Source: Neisseria weixii
GTDB lineage: Bacteria; Pseudomonadota; Gammaproteobacteria; Burkholderiales; Neisseriaceae
NCBI RefSeq assembly: GCF_002327085.1
Contig: NZ_CP023429.1
Span: 186,001-250,000, forward strand
Length of the DNA: 64,000 nt
Direction: 5' to 3'
The notes beneath the pieces were generated by a model, which was not told the DNA's origin, did not search any database, and saw nothing but the letters and a program-made list of their open reading frames with translations. Below, piece after piece: positions 10,326-19,459 of the stretch. Every line of letters begins with the position of its first letter. Within the stretch, counting starts at the first letter, position 1. The translations under genes and the position numbers were made by a program.

Positions 10326-10721
10326 ATGGCTAAAGCAAACACAGCTTCGCGTGTACGTAAAAAAGTACGTAAAACCGTAAGCGAAGGTATTGTGCATGTC
10401 CATGCATCTTTTAACAATACCATCATTACAATCACTGACCGTCAAGGCAATGCATTGTCTTGGGCTACCTCTGGCGGCGCTGGTTTTAAAGGTTCACGTA
10501 AAAGTACACCGTTTGCAGCTCAAGTAGCTGCAGAAGCAGCTGGTAAAGTTGCCCAAGAGTATGGCGTTAAAAATTTAGAAGTTCGCATTAAAGGCCCGGG
10601 TCCAGGTCGTGAATCTTCTGTACGTGCGCTCAACGCTCTTGGTTTCAAGATTACCAGCATTACCGACGTTACCCCGTTGCCTCATAACGGTTGCCGTCCA
10701 CCTAAAAAACGTCGTATTTAA
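10326..10721 (+). CDS. rpsK: 30S ribosomal protein S11
   Basis: S11 forms the platform of the 30S subunit near the mRNA exit. At 131 aa it contains [18 protein letters not shown] and the C-terminal [13 protein letters not shown], both invariant in the family. Confidence 0.98.
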
Positions 10722-10740
10722 TATTGGAGTGATTTGAAAC

Positions 10741-11361
10741 ATGGCACGTTATATTGGCCCTAAATGTAAATTAGCACGCCGTGAAGGTACAGATCTGTTT
10801 TTGAAGAGTGCACGTCGCTCTTTAGAGTCAAAATGCAAAATGGATTCTGCACCAGGTCAGCACGGTGCTAAAAAACCACGTTTGTCAGACTATGGTCTGC
10901 AATTGCGTGAAAAACAAAAAATTCGTCGTATCTACGGCGTATTAGAACGTCAATTCCGTCGTTATTTTGCAGAAGCTTCACGCCGCAAAGGTTCTACTGG
11001 TGAATTGTTGCTGCAATTGTTGGAATCTCGTTTAGACAATGTTGTATACCGCATGGGCTTCGGCTCTACTCGTGCAGAAGCCCGTCAATTGGTTTCTCAC
11101 AAAGCGATTACCGTTAACGGACAAGTTGTGAATATCCCTTCTTTCCAAGTTGAAGCCGGTGATGTTGTAGCTATCCGCGAGAAAGCTAAAAAACAAGTAC
11201 GCATCCAAGAAGCTTTGAGTTTGGCAACTCAAATTGGTTTGCCTAGTTGGGTTTCAGTTAATGCAGATAAATTGGAAGGTGTATTCAAAAATATGCCGGA
11301 TCGCTCAGAATTGACTGGCGATATTAATGAACAGCTGGTGGTAGAGTTCTACTCTAAATAA
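10741..11361 (+). CDS. rpsD: 30S ribosomal protein S4
   Basis: S4 nucleates 30S assembly and in E. coli represses the alpha operon. The 206-aa sequence shows [19 protein letters not shown], the SAPGQHG segment and the S4 RNA-binding domain from about residue 95 ([12 protein letters not shown]). Confidence 0.98.
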   Translation: MARYIGPKCKLARREGTDLFLKSARRSLESKCKMDSAPGQHGAKKPRLSDYGLQLREKQKIRRIYGVLERQFRRYFAEASRRKGSTGELLLQLLESRLDNVVYRMGFGSTRAEARQLVSHKAITVNGQVVNIPSFQVEAGDVVAIREKAKKQVRIQEALSLATQIGLPSWVSVNADKLEGVFKNMPDRSELTGDINEQLVVEFYSK

Positions 11362-11386
11362 TGCTAGCTCAGTGAGGGACAGTTAA

Positions 11387-12373
11387 ATGCAAAATAGCAC
11401 AACCGAATTTTTGAAACCTCGTCAAATTGATGTAGATACTTTATCTACCACACGTGCAAAAGTTTCAATGCAGCCGTTTGAACGTGGTTTTGGTCACACT
11501 TTAGGTAATGCTTTGCGTCGTATCTTACTGTCATCCATGAATGGTTTTGCACCAACTGAAGTGGCTATTACTGGTGTGTTGCATGAATATTCTACTGTTG
11601 ACGGTGTTCAAGAAGATGTTGTAGACATTTTGTTAAACATTAAAGGTATCGTATTTAAGTTGCACGGTCGTAGCCAAGTTCAGTTGACTTTGAAAAAATC
11701 AGGTGCCGGTGCAGTGATTGCTGGGGACATCGAATTACCGCATGATGTGGAAATTTTGAATCCAGAGCACGTGATTTGCCACTTATCCAATAATGGCCAA
11801 GTGGAAATGGAAATCAAAGTTGAGCAAGGCCGTGGTTACCAATCTGTTTCAGGTCGTCGTGTTGTTCGCGATGAAAACAAACAGATTGGTGCGATTCAGT
11901 TGGATGCGAGTTTTTCGCCCATCAGCCGTGTTAGCTTTGAAGTTGAACCTGCACGCGTAGAGCAACGTACCGACTTGGATAAATTGGTTTTGGATATCGA
12001 AACTGATGGTTCTATTGACCCGGAGGAGGCTGTACGCAGTGCCGCACGTATTTTAATTGATCAAATGTCTATCTTTGCTGATTTGCAAGGTACACCGGTT
12101 GAAGAGGTTGAAGAAAAAGCCCCTCCAATCGATCCTATCCTGTTACGTCCGGTAGATGATTTGGAATTAACTGTACGTTCAGCTAATTGTCTGAAAGCTG
12201 AAGATATTTATTATATTGGCGATTTGATTCAACGTACTGAAACCGAGCTTCTCAAAACTCCGAATTTGGGTCGTAAATCTTTGAATGAAATCAAAGAAGT
12301 GTTGGCCTCTAAAGGTCTAACATTAGGTTCAAAATTAGAAGCTTGGCCGCCTGTAGGCTTAGAAAAGCCGTAA
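11387..12373 (+). CDS. rpoA: DNA-directed RNA polymerase subunit alpha
   Basis: RpoA dimerises to nucleate RNA polymerase, and its C-terminal domain contacts UP elements and activators. The 328-aa protein has the N-terminal dimerisation domain ([17 protein letters not shown]) and the C-terminal helix-hairpin-helix domain from about residue 245. The C-terminal domain includes [14 protein letters not shown] and [16 protein letters not shown]. It lies between rpsD and rplQ as usual. Confidence 0.98.
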   Translation: MQNSTTEFLKPRQIDVDTLSTTRAKVSMQPFERGFGHTLGNALRRILLSSMNGFAPTEVAITGVLHEYSTVDGVQEDVVDILLNIKGIVFKLHGRSQVQLTLKKSGAGAVIAGDIELPHDVEILNPEHVICHLSNNGQVEMEIKVEQGRGYQSVSGRRVVRDENKQIGAIQLDASFSPISRVSFEVEPARVEQRTDLDKLVLDIETDGSIDPEEAVRSAARILIDQMSIFADLQGTPVEEVEEKAPPIDPILLRPVDDLELTVRSANCLKAEDIYYIGDLIQRTETELLKTPNLGRKSLNEIKEVLASKGLTLGSKLEAWPPVGLEKP

Positions 12374-12397
12374 GTTTGAAGATTAAAGGATAATGAC

Positions 12398-12772
12398 ATG
12401 CGTCATCGTAATGGTAACCGCAAATTAAACCGTACCAGCAGCCATCGCGCTGCGATGCTGCGCAATATGGCAAATTCTTTGTTGACTCACGAAACTATCG
12501 TGACCACTTTGCCTAAAGCAAAAGAATTGCGCCGCGTGGTAGAGCCCTTGATTACTTTGGGTAAAAAACCTTCTTTAGCAAACCGTCGTTTGGCATTTGA
12601 CCGTACTCGTGATCGCGATGTAGTGGTTAAATTGTTTGACGAATTGGGTTCACGTTTCGCTGCCCGTAACGGCGGCTATGTTCGTGTACTAAAATACGGT
12701 TTTCGTAAAGGTGACAATGCGCCTTTGGCGTTGGTGGAATTGGTTGACAAAGCAACTGAAGCAGCTGAATAA
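12398..12772 (+). CDS. rplQ: 50S ribosomal protein L17
   Basis: L17 lies near the tunnel exit. The 124-aa sequence [20 protein letters not shown] is canonical. It is the last gene of the ribosomal cluster and is followed by a strong intrinsic terminator. Confidence 0.98.
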   Translation: MRHRNGNRKLNRTSSHRAAMLRNMANSLLTHETIVTTLPKAKELRRVVEPLITLGKKPSLANRRLAFDRTRDRDVVVKLFDELGSRFAARNGGYVRVLKYGFRKGDNAPLALVELVDKATEAAE

Positions 12773-12786
12773 ACCACACAAAATTG

Positions 12787-12829
12787 AAAACACCATCTAT
12801 TTATTTTAAATAGATGGTGTTTTCTTTTT
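12787..12829 (+). terminator. Intrinsic terminator after rplQ
   Basis: A 16-bp perfect stem (12787-12802 with 12808-12823, five-base loop) is followed by TTCTTTTT. It ends the alpha operon. Confidence 0.9.
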
Positions 12830-12887
12830 AAATACTGTTTGGGATATTTTGATGCTTGAATCAGCTTTGAAATATTTTTCATAAGGA

Positions 12888-13581
12888 GAGACCTTTGCAA
12901 CCTCCCCCTAAGAAAAATCTCTAAATTCCTCCAGCAAGAATTGAGAGGATTTTTCACCATGTCTGGTTTCTTCTATCATTCAACATAAACCCTTATAGCC
13001 AATATATGACCGTTTTCCTTTGTTCAAAATACTCCGACTTCTTGATTGGCAAGCAATTGAACAAAGACTTGTCAGTCATAAAACCCGCTATATACGCGAC
13101 AACGGTGGTCGTCTTACGGATCCGTTGTTGCCGATGTTTCGTGCGGTTTTGCTCGGGCATAAGCACAATCATGAATTTTGAGAGAAAGTCAGCTAGCAGA
13201 CGGCATTATGCGTAAAGCGCATCGTGGTAAACCTTTGGGGCGTGAAGAGATTGAGCGTAATAAAGATCTCGCGAGAATCCGTTATCGGGCGGAATAGAAT
13301 TTTGCCATTTTCCCCCGTATATTTTAGGTGTAAATGGGCGAGTTACTTTGGACTGGAAAAGGCCTAAGGGCAAATGGGTTTGAAAGTGATTTGTTTGAAT
13401 TTGTTGAAAGCAGCGAACAGGCTAAAGTTTGTTGCGTCTATTGCTGCCTGAAAAGGTGGTGGGCTACTTGAAAAAGTGGCTGCTTGGATAGAGTATGCGT
13501 ATTAATTTTGTTTTATTTTCTGTTTAAACAATAAAAACCTCCAAAACAAGTAGATTGTTTTGGAGGTTTTTTAAAGGTCTA
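12888..13581 (+). mobile_element. Decayed IS1106-like (IS5 family) insertion sequence
   Basis: The left end GAGACCTTTGCAA (12888) matches the terminal repeat I associate with IS1106-type neisserial elements. The right end TTAAAGGTCT (13571-13580) is a degraded inverse. Between them lie fragments of an IS5-family transposase with a large internal deletion. Near the right end is a perfect 17-bp hairpin (13533-13549/13555-13571), which may now act as a terminator. Confidence 0.75.
12959..13451 (+). pseudogene. IS5-family transposase remnant
   Basis: Three blocks match IS5/IS1106 transposases in order. The N-terminal block is DRFPLFKILRLLDWQAIEQ followed by RLTDPLLPMFRAVLLG (about 13004-13157). 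A middle block ADGIMRKAHRGKPL begins near 13198. The C-terminal block is CLNLLKAANRL ending at the TGA at 13451. Early stops, a frameshift and loss of roughly 600 bp including the catalytic core show it is dead. Confidence 0.8.
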
Positions 13582-13584
13582 GGC

Positions 13585-13716
13585 CTGAGAGAGGTTTGTA
13601 AAATATTGGATTTGAGTACAGTTTGAGGTGAGAATGGTCAAGAGAAGTGCAGATACATCACAGTTAGGCGAGTTTTCGGGCAGCCCATACCGGAAAATGT
13701 GCCAAAGATAAGAAGC
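13585..13716 (-). repeat. ~140-bp IS-like MITE, degenerate copy 1
   Basis: Clearly related in reverse orientation to copies at 16015, 38585, 52636 and 59200. Shared blocks include ATTTGAGTACAGTT and AATGTGCCAAAGAT. The terminal TTTGCAAAGGTCTC is lost at one end. It abuts the dead IS element. Confidence 0.65.
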
Positions 13717-13758
13717 ATAAAAACGATTCCGTTCCAATTCTAGCTTTCAATACGGCTG

Positions 13759-14640
13759 TTACCCATTGGCTTTGATTGATTTAAGCCATTTTGATAAATC
13801 ATGTTGTGGGTTCATTAAGCCATAGCGCTCAAACGCATCCAAAATCACCAGTTGCGCGTCGTTCATCATTACATCACTCAACATCGCCTCTATGACCTGA
13901 TTAATCTTCATTAATTCAAATCCGGCCACTTCACCGTCTTGATTTTCAGGAACGACATCGCTGGATAATACCGTGTCGAAGATATAGAGAATTTCATTAT
14001 GCAAACCGCGGGAAACGGAACGCAGGCTGTGTAATTGATTCTGCAGTTTTAGATGTTGCAGATGATGAGGTGATAATCCTGCTTCTTCTTCGCTCTCGCG
14101 CAGTATGGTTGCAGTAATATCTTCACCACAGGATACGCCGCCACCGACCAAATTATCGAGTTTATTCGGATCAACGGCTTTATGCTCGCTTCTGCGGCCA
14201 ATCCACAGCTGCCATTCACCGTCTTTAAAAGTGAAACCATTTAAATGCACCGCTTTACTCATCAAGCCTAACGGGCGGAATGCGGCACGTTCGAGTGTGA
14301 ACAAGATGCTATCTTGATAGCAAACATCAAAACGTTCATCGCGCCATCCATGCAATATGCCCAGTTGCTTCCAGTCATGCGCCATGTGTTGAAGCGCATC
14401 GCCTAGGCTCAGCCAGTTGTCTGCACATAAATGCATGCCGTCTGAACGCATTTCCCATTCGCCTTGCCAATCTTTTTCAATTTGCGCCTGCCATTGCCCA
14501 TTCAGACGGCCTAAGGCTAAGCCGTTCAGCCATAAAGTTTGCCATGAGCCATGCAAACCATAATTGGTCTGCGCCCATTGCCACAATTTATCTTGGGTTG
14601 TATCGTCTAAAACATGAACAAATTGAGGAGCTGCAGACAT
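13759..14640 (-). CDS. Nudix hydrolase with N-terminal DUF4743-like domain
   Basis: The 293-aa protein has an N-terminal half resembling the domain that precedes Nudix folds in thiamine-pyrophosphokinase-related proteins. A C-terminal Nudix domain follows. The Nudix box GGVSCGED...ILRESEEEAGL (around residues 168-190) keeps the glycine, glutamates and arginine that bind metal and pyrophosphate. Such proteins hydrolyse nucleoside-diphosphate-linked compounds; the substrate cannot be told here. It is transcribed away from nadD with about 190 bp of shared upstream DNA. Confidence 0.85.
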   Translation of the reverse strand: MSAAPQFVHVLDDTTQDKLWQWAQTNYGLHGSWQTLWLNGLALGRLNGQWQAQIEKDWQGEWEMRSDGMHLCADNWLSLGDALQHMAHDWKQLGILHGWRDERFDVCYQDSILFTLERAAFRPLGLMSKAVHLNGFTFKDGEWQLWIGRRSEHKAVDPNKLDNLVGGGVSCGEDITATILRESEEEAGLSPHHLQHLKLQNQLHSLRSVSRGLHNEILYIFDTVLSSDVVPENQDGEVAGFELMKINQVIEAMLSDVMMNDAQLVILDAFERYGLMNPQHDLSKWLKSIKANG

Positions 14641-14832
14641 ATTGTTTCACCTTATCATTTGTGTTTCAGATTGTAACGGGTTTATTCGGATTTGCAACTG
14701 CCACATTCCCAATCGCCGTCTATGCTGATACGCGGCGATGGTGCAAACCATGTTAATATTGTGAAAAATGATTTCAGACGGCCTATTCAATCATCGGCCA
14801 TATATTTTTAACTTTATTTCATTTGATAATAC

Positions 14833-15441
14833 ATGAAAAACATTGGACTTTTCGGAGGCACGTTTAATCCCATTCACAACGGCCATCTGCACATCGGGCA
14901 AGCATTTGCTGACGAAATCGGCTTAGACACGGTTATTTTTTTACCGGCAGGCGATCCTTACCACAAACCACAAAATACGCAAACGCCGGCTAAACACCGC
15001 TTTATCATGACAGAATTGGCCATTGCCGATGAACCACGTTTTGCACTCAGTGATTGCGATATGGTACGTGAAGGGGCAACCTATACCTTTGATACCGTGC
15101 AGGTTTTCCGTCAGCAATTTCCAGCCGCCACATTATGGTGGCTGTTGGGCAGTGACAGCTTGATGAAGCTGCACACTTGGAAAAAATGGCAAACCTTGGT
15201 GCAGCAAGTTAACATCGCTGTGGCTATGCGAGAAGGCGACAGTTTGAACCAAACGCCGCGTGAGCTGCACGCATGGCTGGGCGAAGCCTTGCAAAGCGGC
15301 CGCGTGCGGATTTTACAGGCGCCGTTATACAACATCAGTTCCACACAAATCCGTGCGGCTTTAGAAAACCAATCCCTTTCAGACGGCCTGATTCCGTCCT
15401 CGGTCGCGCGTTATATCCAGCAGCACGGTTTATACCGCTAA
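14833..15441 (+). CDS. nadD: Nicotinate-nucleotide adenylyltransferase
   Basis: NadD adenylates nicotinate mononucleotide to deamido-NAD in NAD biosynthesis. The 202-aa sequence has the nucleotidyltransferase signature GGTFNPIHNGH (residues 8-18) with the HxGH catalytic motif. The C-terminal ISSTQIR motif binds ATP. An in-frame DUS is embedded near the 3' end. It forms the nadD-rsfS-rlmH cluster common in bacteria. Confidence 0.97.
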   Translation: MKNIGLFGGTFNPIHNGHLHIGQAFADEIGLDTVIFLPAGDPYHKPQNTQTPAKHRFIMTELAIADEPRFALSDCDMVREGATYTFDTVQVFRQQFPAATLWWLLGSDSLMKLHTWKKWQTLVQQVNIAVAMREGDSLNQTPRELHAWLGEALQSGRVRILQAPLYNISSTQIRAALENQSLSDGLIPSSVARYIQQHGLYR

Positions 15442-15569
15442 GAAGTAAAAATACTATTATTACCCTGTGGGCCGGCTGAGCAAACTCCTTGATAAAATAC
15501 TGCAAAAAATAGCTTAAATTCAGCCAGATAAGCTATAATGCCGTCTGAAAAACGTAATTTAGGAATAAA

Positions 15570-15956
15570 ATGAACGAACAAGAATTACTCGACTTGCAAA
15601 AAATGGTCGAAATCGCAGTAAACGCCTTGGAAGATGTGAAAGCTAAAGACATTTCCGTGTTGGAAACCCAAGAAAAAACCTCGCTTTTTGCGCGCATGAT
15701 TGTGGCTACCGGCGACAGCACCCGCCAAGTTAAAGCCTTGGCCAACAATGTGGCGGTTGATTTGAAAGAAGCCGGTTTCGAAATTTTGAGCCAAGAAGGC
15801 GACACCGGTGAATGGACGCTGGTTGACGCCGGCGATTTGGTGGTACACATTATGTTGCCGGCTGTACGCGATTATTACGACATCGATACACTGTGGGGCG
15901 GTAAAAAGCCTGCTTTTGAAGCAGGTATGCAAAAACCTTGGCATGCGGCCGATTAA
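15570..15956 (+). CDS. rsfS: Ribosome silencing factor (RsfS/YbeB/Iojap)
   Basis: RsfS binds L14 and blocks subunit joining when nutrients are short. The 128-aa protein contains the family core DISVLETQEKTSLFARMIVATG and EWTLVDAGDLVVHIM with RDYYDIDTLWG at the end. An ATGCCGTCTGAA DUS lies just upstream. Confidence 0.96.
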   Translation: MNEQELLDLQKMVEIAVNALEDVKAKDISVLETQEKTSLFARMIVATGDSTRQVKALANNVAVDLKEAGFEILSQEGDTGEWTLVDAGDLVVHIMLPAVRDYYDIDTLWGGKKPAFEAGMQKPWHAAD

Positions 15957-15981
15957 TCTCTAGACCGGATTTCATTGTGAA

Positions 15982-16012
15982 TCAGGCCGTCTGAAACGTA
16001 CAGACGGCCTGA
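15982..16012 (+). terminator. DUS inverted-repeat terminator after rsfS
   Basis: Two facing DUS cores (CAGGCCGTCTG/CAGACGGCCTG) form a stem with a 7-base loop. Such paired DUS are a well-known neisserial terminator design. Confidence 0.7.
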
Positions 16013-16014
16013 AG

Positions 16015-16154
16015 CCTTTGCAAAACAAGATTTGAATACAATTCGGACTTAAAGCAACACAGAAAGCGCAGACATATCAACTGCTCTAATAGACAATTTT
16101 TCAGGCAGCGCATAACGAAGGAATGTGCCAAATATGGAAATTTTGCAAAGGTCT
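16015..16154 (-). repeat. ~140-bp IS-like MITE, copy 2
   Basis: Both ends carry TTTGCAAA/TTTGCAAAGGTCTC-type termini. The internal blocks AGAAAGCGCAGACATATCA and GGAATGTGCCAAA match the other copies. It lies directly behind the rsfS terminator. Confidence 0.75.
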
Positions 16155-16187
16155 CGGCCTGTATTTTCTCATGGATAGATACCGAAC

Positions 16188-16658
16188 ATGAACATTACTG
16201 TTTTAGCCGTCGGCACCAAAATGCCCAAATGGGTCGATGAAGCTGTCAACGAATACGCTAAACGCTTCGGTCGCGAAGTGAATTACACCTTAAAAGAAAT
16301 CAAGCCCGAGAAACGCGGTGCCGGTGTGAATGCCGCGCAGGGTATGGCAGCGGAAGAAAAACGCATACTCGAAGCCATTCCACAGGGGGCATTTCTGGTG
16401 GTGTTGGATGAGCGCGGCAAAGCGCCGACTTCGGTCGAATTGGCTGAGTATCTCAAAACATGGCAGCAAAACGGCGAACATGTCTGTTTTGTGATTGGTG
16501 GTGCAGACGGCATGACCGGCCATCTCAAGCAGCAAGCGCAGCTGATGATGCGCCTGTCCAGCCTGACCATGCCCCACGGTATGGTACGCGTGCTGCTAAC
16601 CGAGCAGCTTTACCGCGCCGTTTCCATTTTAAATAATCATCCGTATCACCGTGAATAA
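16188..16658 (+). CDS. rlmH: 23S rRNA (pseudouridine1915-N3)-methyltransferase
   Basis: RlmH is a SPOUT methyltransferase acting on pseudouridine 1915 of 23S rRNA in 70S ribosomes. The 156-aa length is normal. The knot region FVIGGADGM (SAM binding) and C-terminal LTEQLYRAVSILNNHPYHRE are invariant family features. Confidence 0.97.
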   Translation: MNITVLAVGTKMPKWVDEAVNEYAKRFGREVNYTLKEIKPEKRGAGVNAAQGMAAEEKRILEAIPQGAFLVVLDERGKAPTSVELAEYLKTWQQNGEHVCFVIGGADGMTGHLKQQAQLMMRLSSLTMPHGMVRVLLTEQLYRAVSILNNHPYHRE

Positions 16659-16684
16659 ATGCTGATTTTGGGATAAACAAACTT

Positions 16685-16709
16685 AGGCCGTCTGTATTTC
16701 AGACGGCCT
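16685..16709 (+). terminator. DUS inverted-repeat terminator after rlmH
   Basis: AGGCCGTCTG and CAGACGGCCT pair as a 10-bp stem with loop TATTT, followed by TTTC. Confidence 0.75.
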
Positions 16710-16821
16710 TTCTGGAAGATTGTGTTAACAAATATAAAACTATATCAATCACTTGATTTTGAAAATATTTCTGATACATTTCCATTACAAATCAAATAAA
16801 CAAACCAAAAGGAACACAATC

Positions 16822-17331
16822 ATGACCAAGACCTTATTAACAATAGGTACGCTGGCAGCATTACTGTTGAGCGCGTGCGGCGGTCAAAACGAAACCAAAC
16901 CTGCTGAATCAGCACCGGCACCGGCAACGACTTCGGAAGCTCCTGCGGGCAGTGCTAAAGCTGCGGTCGAAGAGCGCGATCGCCTGATGGATATCTTTAA
17001 AGAATCTGCCGGTATCATGGGCAAAATGATTAAGGGCGAAACCGCTTATGATGCCGCAGCATTCCAAGCGGCTGCCGATACTTTGGCTGAAAATGCCGAT
17101 AAACCGTGGCAGCACTATACTCAAGAGAGCGCAAAAGAAGAATCCGATGCCAAACCTGAAGTATGGAGCAAACCGGATCAATTCAAGCAAGAAGCAGACA
17201 AATTCATTGCTGCTGCTGCCGCTTTGAAAACGGCTGCTGCCGAAGGTAATTTAGATGCAGTAAAAAGACCGTTTGGCGATGTGGGTCAAAGCTGCAAATC
17301 TTGTCACGATTCTTTCCGTGTAGACGACTAA
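16822..17331 (+). CDS. cycP: Cytochrome c' lipoprotein
   Basis: The 169-aa product starts at ATG 16822 behind AAAAGGAACAC; the longer open frame from 16753 lacks a ribosome-binding site. A lipoprotein signal ends LLLSACGG. An Ala/Pro/Glu-rich linker and a four-helix class II cytochrome domain follow. The C-terminal haem motif CKSCH sits near residue 160, as cytochromes c' require. In pathogenic Neisseria the homologue protects against nitric oxide; the same role here is inferred. Confidence 0.88.
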   Translation: MTKTLLTIGTLAALLLSACGGQNETKPAESAPAPATTSEAPAGSAKAAVEERDRLMDIFKESAGIMGKMIKGETAYDAAAFQAAADTLAENADKPWQHYTQESAKEESDAKPEVWSKPDQFKQEADKFIAAAAALKTAAAEGNLDAVKRPFGDVGQSCKSCHDSFRVDD

Positions 17332-17351
17332 TCGCTTAAAAACCACACAAC

Positions 17352-17394
17352 AAGGCCGTCTGAAACAGAATATTAAGCTGTTTCAGACGGCCTT
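17352..17394 (+). terminator. DUS inverted-repeat terminator after cytochrome c'
   Basis: A 17-bp perfect stem containing facing DUS copies (17352-17368 with 17378-17394), followed by TTCTG. Confidence 0.85.
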
Positions 17395-17417
17395 TCTGCA
17401 TGTGCAGAATTACGGCT

Positions 17418-17500
17418 TGAGACCTTCGCAAAATCGCCATCTTTGGCACATTTCTTCGTTATGCGCTGCTCGAATCTGGGGGCAAAGGTCTCGGCTTCAT
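17418..17500 (+). repeat. IS-like MITE, internally deleted copy 3
   Basis: GAGACCTTCGCAAAA at the left, CATCTTTGGCACATTTCTTC inside and GCAAAGGTCTC at the right mark a shortened member of the ~140-bp family. The rest of the 17.5-17.9 kb gap is AT-rich, with one DUS and no gene that I can support. Confidence 0.65.
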
Positions 17501-17890
17501 GATGATGAAAACTAAGAGGGAATTGATGCGGAATATCTAATATCTATAGCATAATGATTTTCAATGGTTTTAAAGGCCGTCTGAACATATTGAAGCTAAA
17601 AACAATTGGATTTTTATCAAATTTAATTTCAATGTTGATGAATAAAGTGCATTATTAAATGTTAAAAATTTCATTATCTATTAATGTTTATATGCGTTAA
17701 ATTCATTTATAATCATTTAAAATTTGATGTGGTACAGAACTCAGGCATATTTCAAAGTATGGCTGGAACAGTTTATTTATATGATTTTAATGTATAAAAA
17801 CAAGTTTCATTTTATCAATTAGCTTTATATAACCCATAATTATCCAAGCTTTGGATAAACAAAATAAAAAATGAATTAAGAGGAACCATC

Positions 17891-19002
17891 ATGAAAAAAA
17901 GTATTATCACCATCGCCTTGCTGGGTTTAACCGGCCATGCCGTTGCCGATGTAACCCTATACGGCGAAATCCGCAACAGCGTATTTGTAGAGAGCGTCAA
18001 GATCAAAGGCAGCAATGGTGTGACTGAAAAAGGCACCGGCACCACCATCAACGACCACTTATTCCGCATCGGTTTCAAAGGCAGCGAGAAACTGAGCGAA
18101 GATGCCAAATTGATTTGGCAGATGGAGCAACGGGTTTCGACCGTCAGCCAACACGACGGCTGGGGTACGCGCGATTCGTTTATCGGCTTGGAAGGTGGTT
18201 TCGGTAAAATCCGCGTCGGTTATTTGAGCAACCAATACAACGAAATGGTTGATTTGGATAAATGGATTTTCAACCGTGGCAGCGCCTTGGGCTTGAGCAG
18301 CTACAACCGCGAAGGCAAACGTTTGGTATCCGCACGTTACGACTCGCCAGTATTTAACGGTTTTCAAGGCATTGTGCAATATGCGCCACGCGACAACAAA
18401 AATCCGGGCGACCGTTACACTCACCAACAAGCAGCACAAGACGAACTGCTGCTCGGTTTAAACTACAAGAGTAAAAAAAGCTTTTACCAAAGCGGCCTAC
18501 AGCCATAAGAAAAACAACTATACCGATGGCAACGGTAAGTTGAAAGACGGCTACATCGTCCGTATCGACGGTGGCCTGTATTTGGGTAATTTGGAAATCG
18601 GTGCCGGAGTGCAGCATGTAAAGGCAATGAAAGCGGTAATAAATATTTGAGCCTGCTGACCGGCAACCAAAAAACATTTGACGGCCAAGGCTTGTTTGCC
18701 GATAAAACTGAAGCCGTGAAAGTGACCGATGCCGCCATTGCCTTAACTTATCGTACAGGAAACCGGCAACCGCAATTGGTTTACGCGCACGGCTGGGCGG
18801 CAAAAGGCGTCAACAGCAAAGATATTTTGGTGGACAAATACGACCAAATCGTGATTGGCGGCGATTACTACATGAGCAAGCGCACGTCGATTCGCGGACA
18901 AGCCGGTTACCTGGTGATGGGGATAAAACCCGCTTGAATGCGACCACTACCGGTAAAATCGAACACGGCGGCGTACAAATCGCGTTGCACCATAAATTCT
19001 GA
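17891..19002 (+). pseudogene. Outer-membrane porin (Gram-negative porin family), frameshifted
   Basis: The product starts with a signal peptide (MKKSIITIALLGLTGHAVA) followed by DVTLYGEIRNSV, the typical start of neisserial trimeric porins. It ends in HHKF, with the C-terminal phenylalanine needed for outer-membrane assembly. Three frame breaks separate the pieces: near 18473 (run of seven A), near 18620 and near 18912. Restoring them gives a full porin of about 370 aa. The breaks may be real decay or sequence errors like others in this window. Confidence 0.82.
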
Positions 19003-19026
19003 TTGGTTTTCAATCACGTAATCCAA

Positions 19027-19073
19027 AAGGCTGTTTGAAAATCTATACCCAAGATTTTTCAGACGGCCTTTTG
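19027..19073 (+). terminator. Porin terminator with DUS arm
   Basis: AAAGGCTGTTTGAAAATCT pairs with AGATTTTTCAGACGGCCTTT around a short loop. One arm holds a true DUS and the other a degenerate one. Confidence 0.65.
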
Positions 19074-19120
19074 CTGGGGTACCAACCAACAAACACAGTA
19101 AGCAGCTTACACCAGATAAT

Positions 19121-19152
19121 AAAAATCCCTTAGCGTAAACTAAGGGATTTTT
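19121..19152 (-). terminator. Terminator of tRNA-fMet
   Basis: A 13-bp perfect stem (AAAAATCCCTTAG, loop of six bases) ends in a T-run on the minus strand, six bases beyond the tRNA 3' end. Confidence 0.85.
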
Positions 19153-19157
19153 GTTGT

Positions 19158-19234
<77 letters not shown>

Positions 19235-19246
19235 TCAGAAGATGTA

Positions 19247-19275
19247 ACTATACGAGAATAGGGCGGATGTGTCAA
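19247..19275 (-). promoter_or_regulatory. Sigma-70 promoter of tRNA-fMet
   Basis: On the minus strand TTGACA (19275-19270) and TATAGT (19252-19247) are separated by exactly 17 bases and lie 12 bases before the tRNA 5' end. Confidence 0.85.
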
Positions 19276-19459
19276 GCCTTATTTTGCTAAAAAATATTCG
19301 GGGTCATGTGGGCAAGCATGATTTTCTTCAAGCAGGCCGTCTGAAAAGTGGCAAAATGATGGCCGTAAATTGCTTGGTTTGTTTGCGCTTTTCCGCCTTT
19401 TTCAGACGGCATTTTGCTATAATCAGGCTTTATTTTCCATGATATAAGCCGAACGCTAC

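Noticed and set aside
13006..13215. 69-codon open frame
   Set aside because: Out-of-frame reading through the IS5-family transposase remnant.
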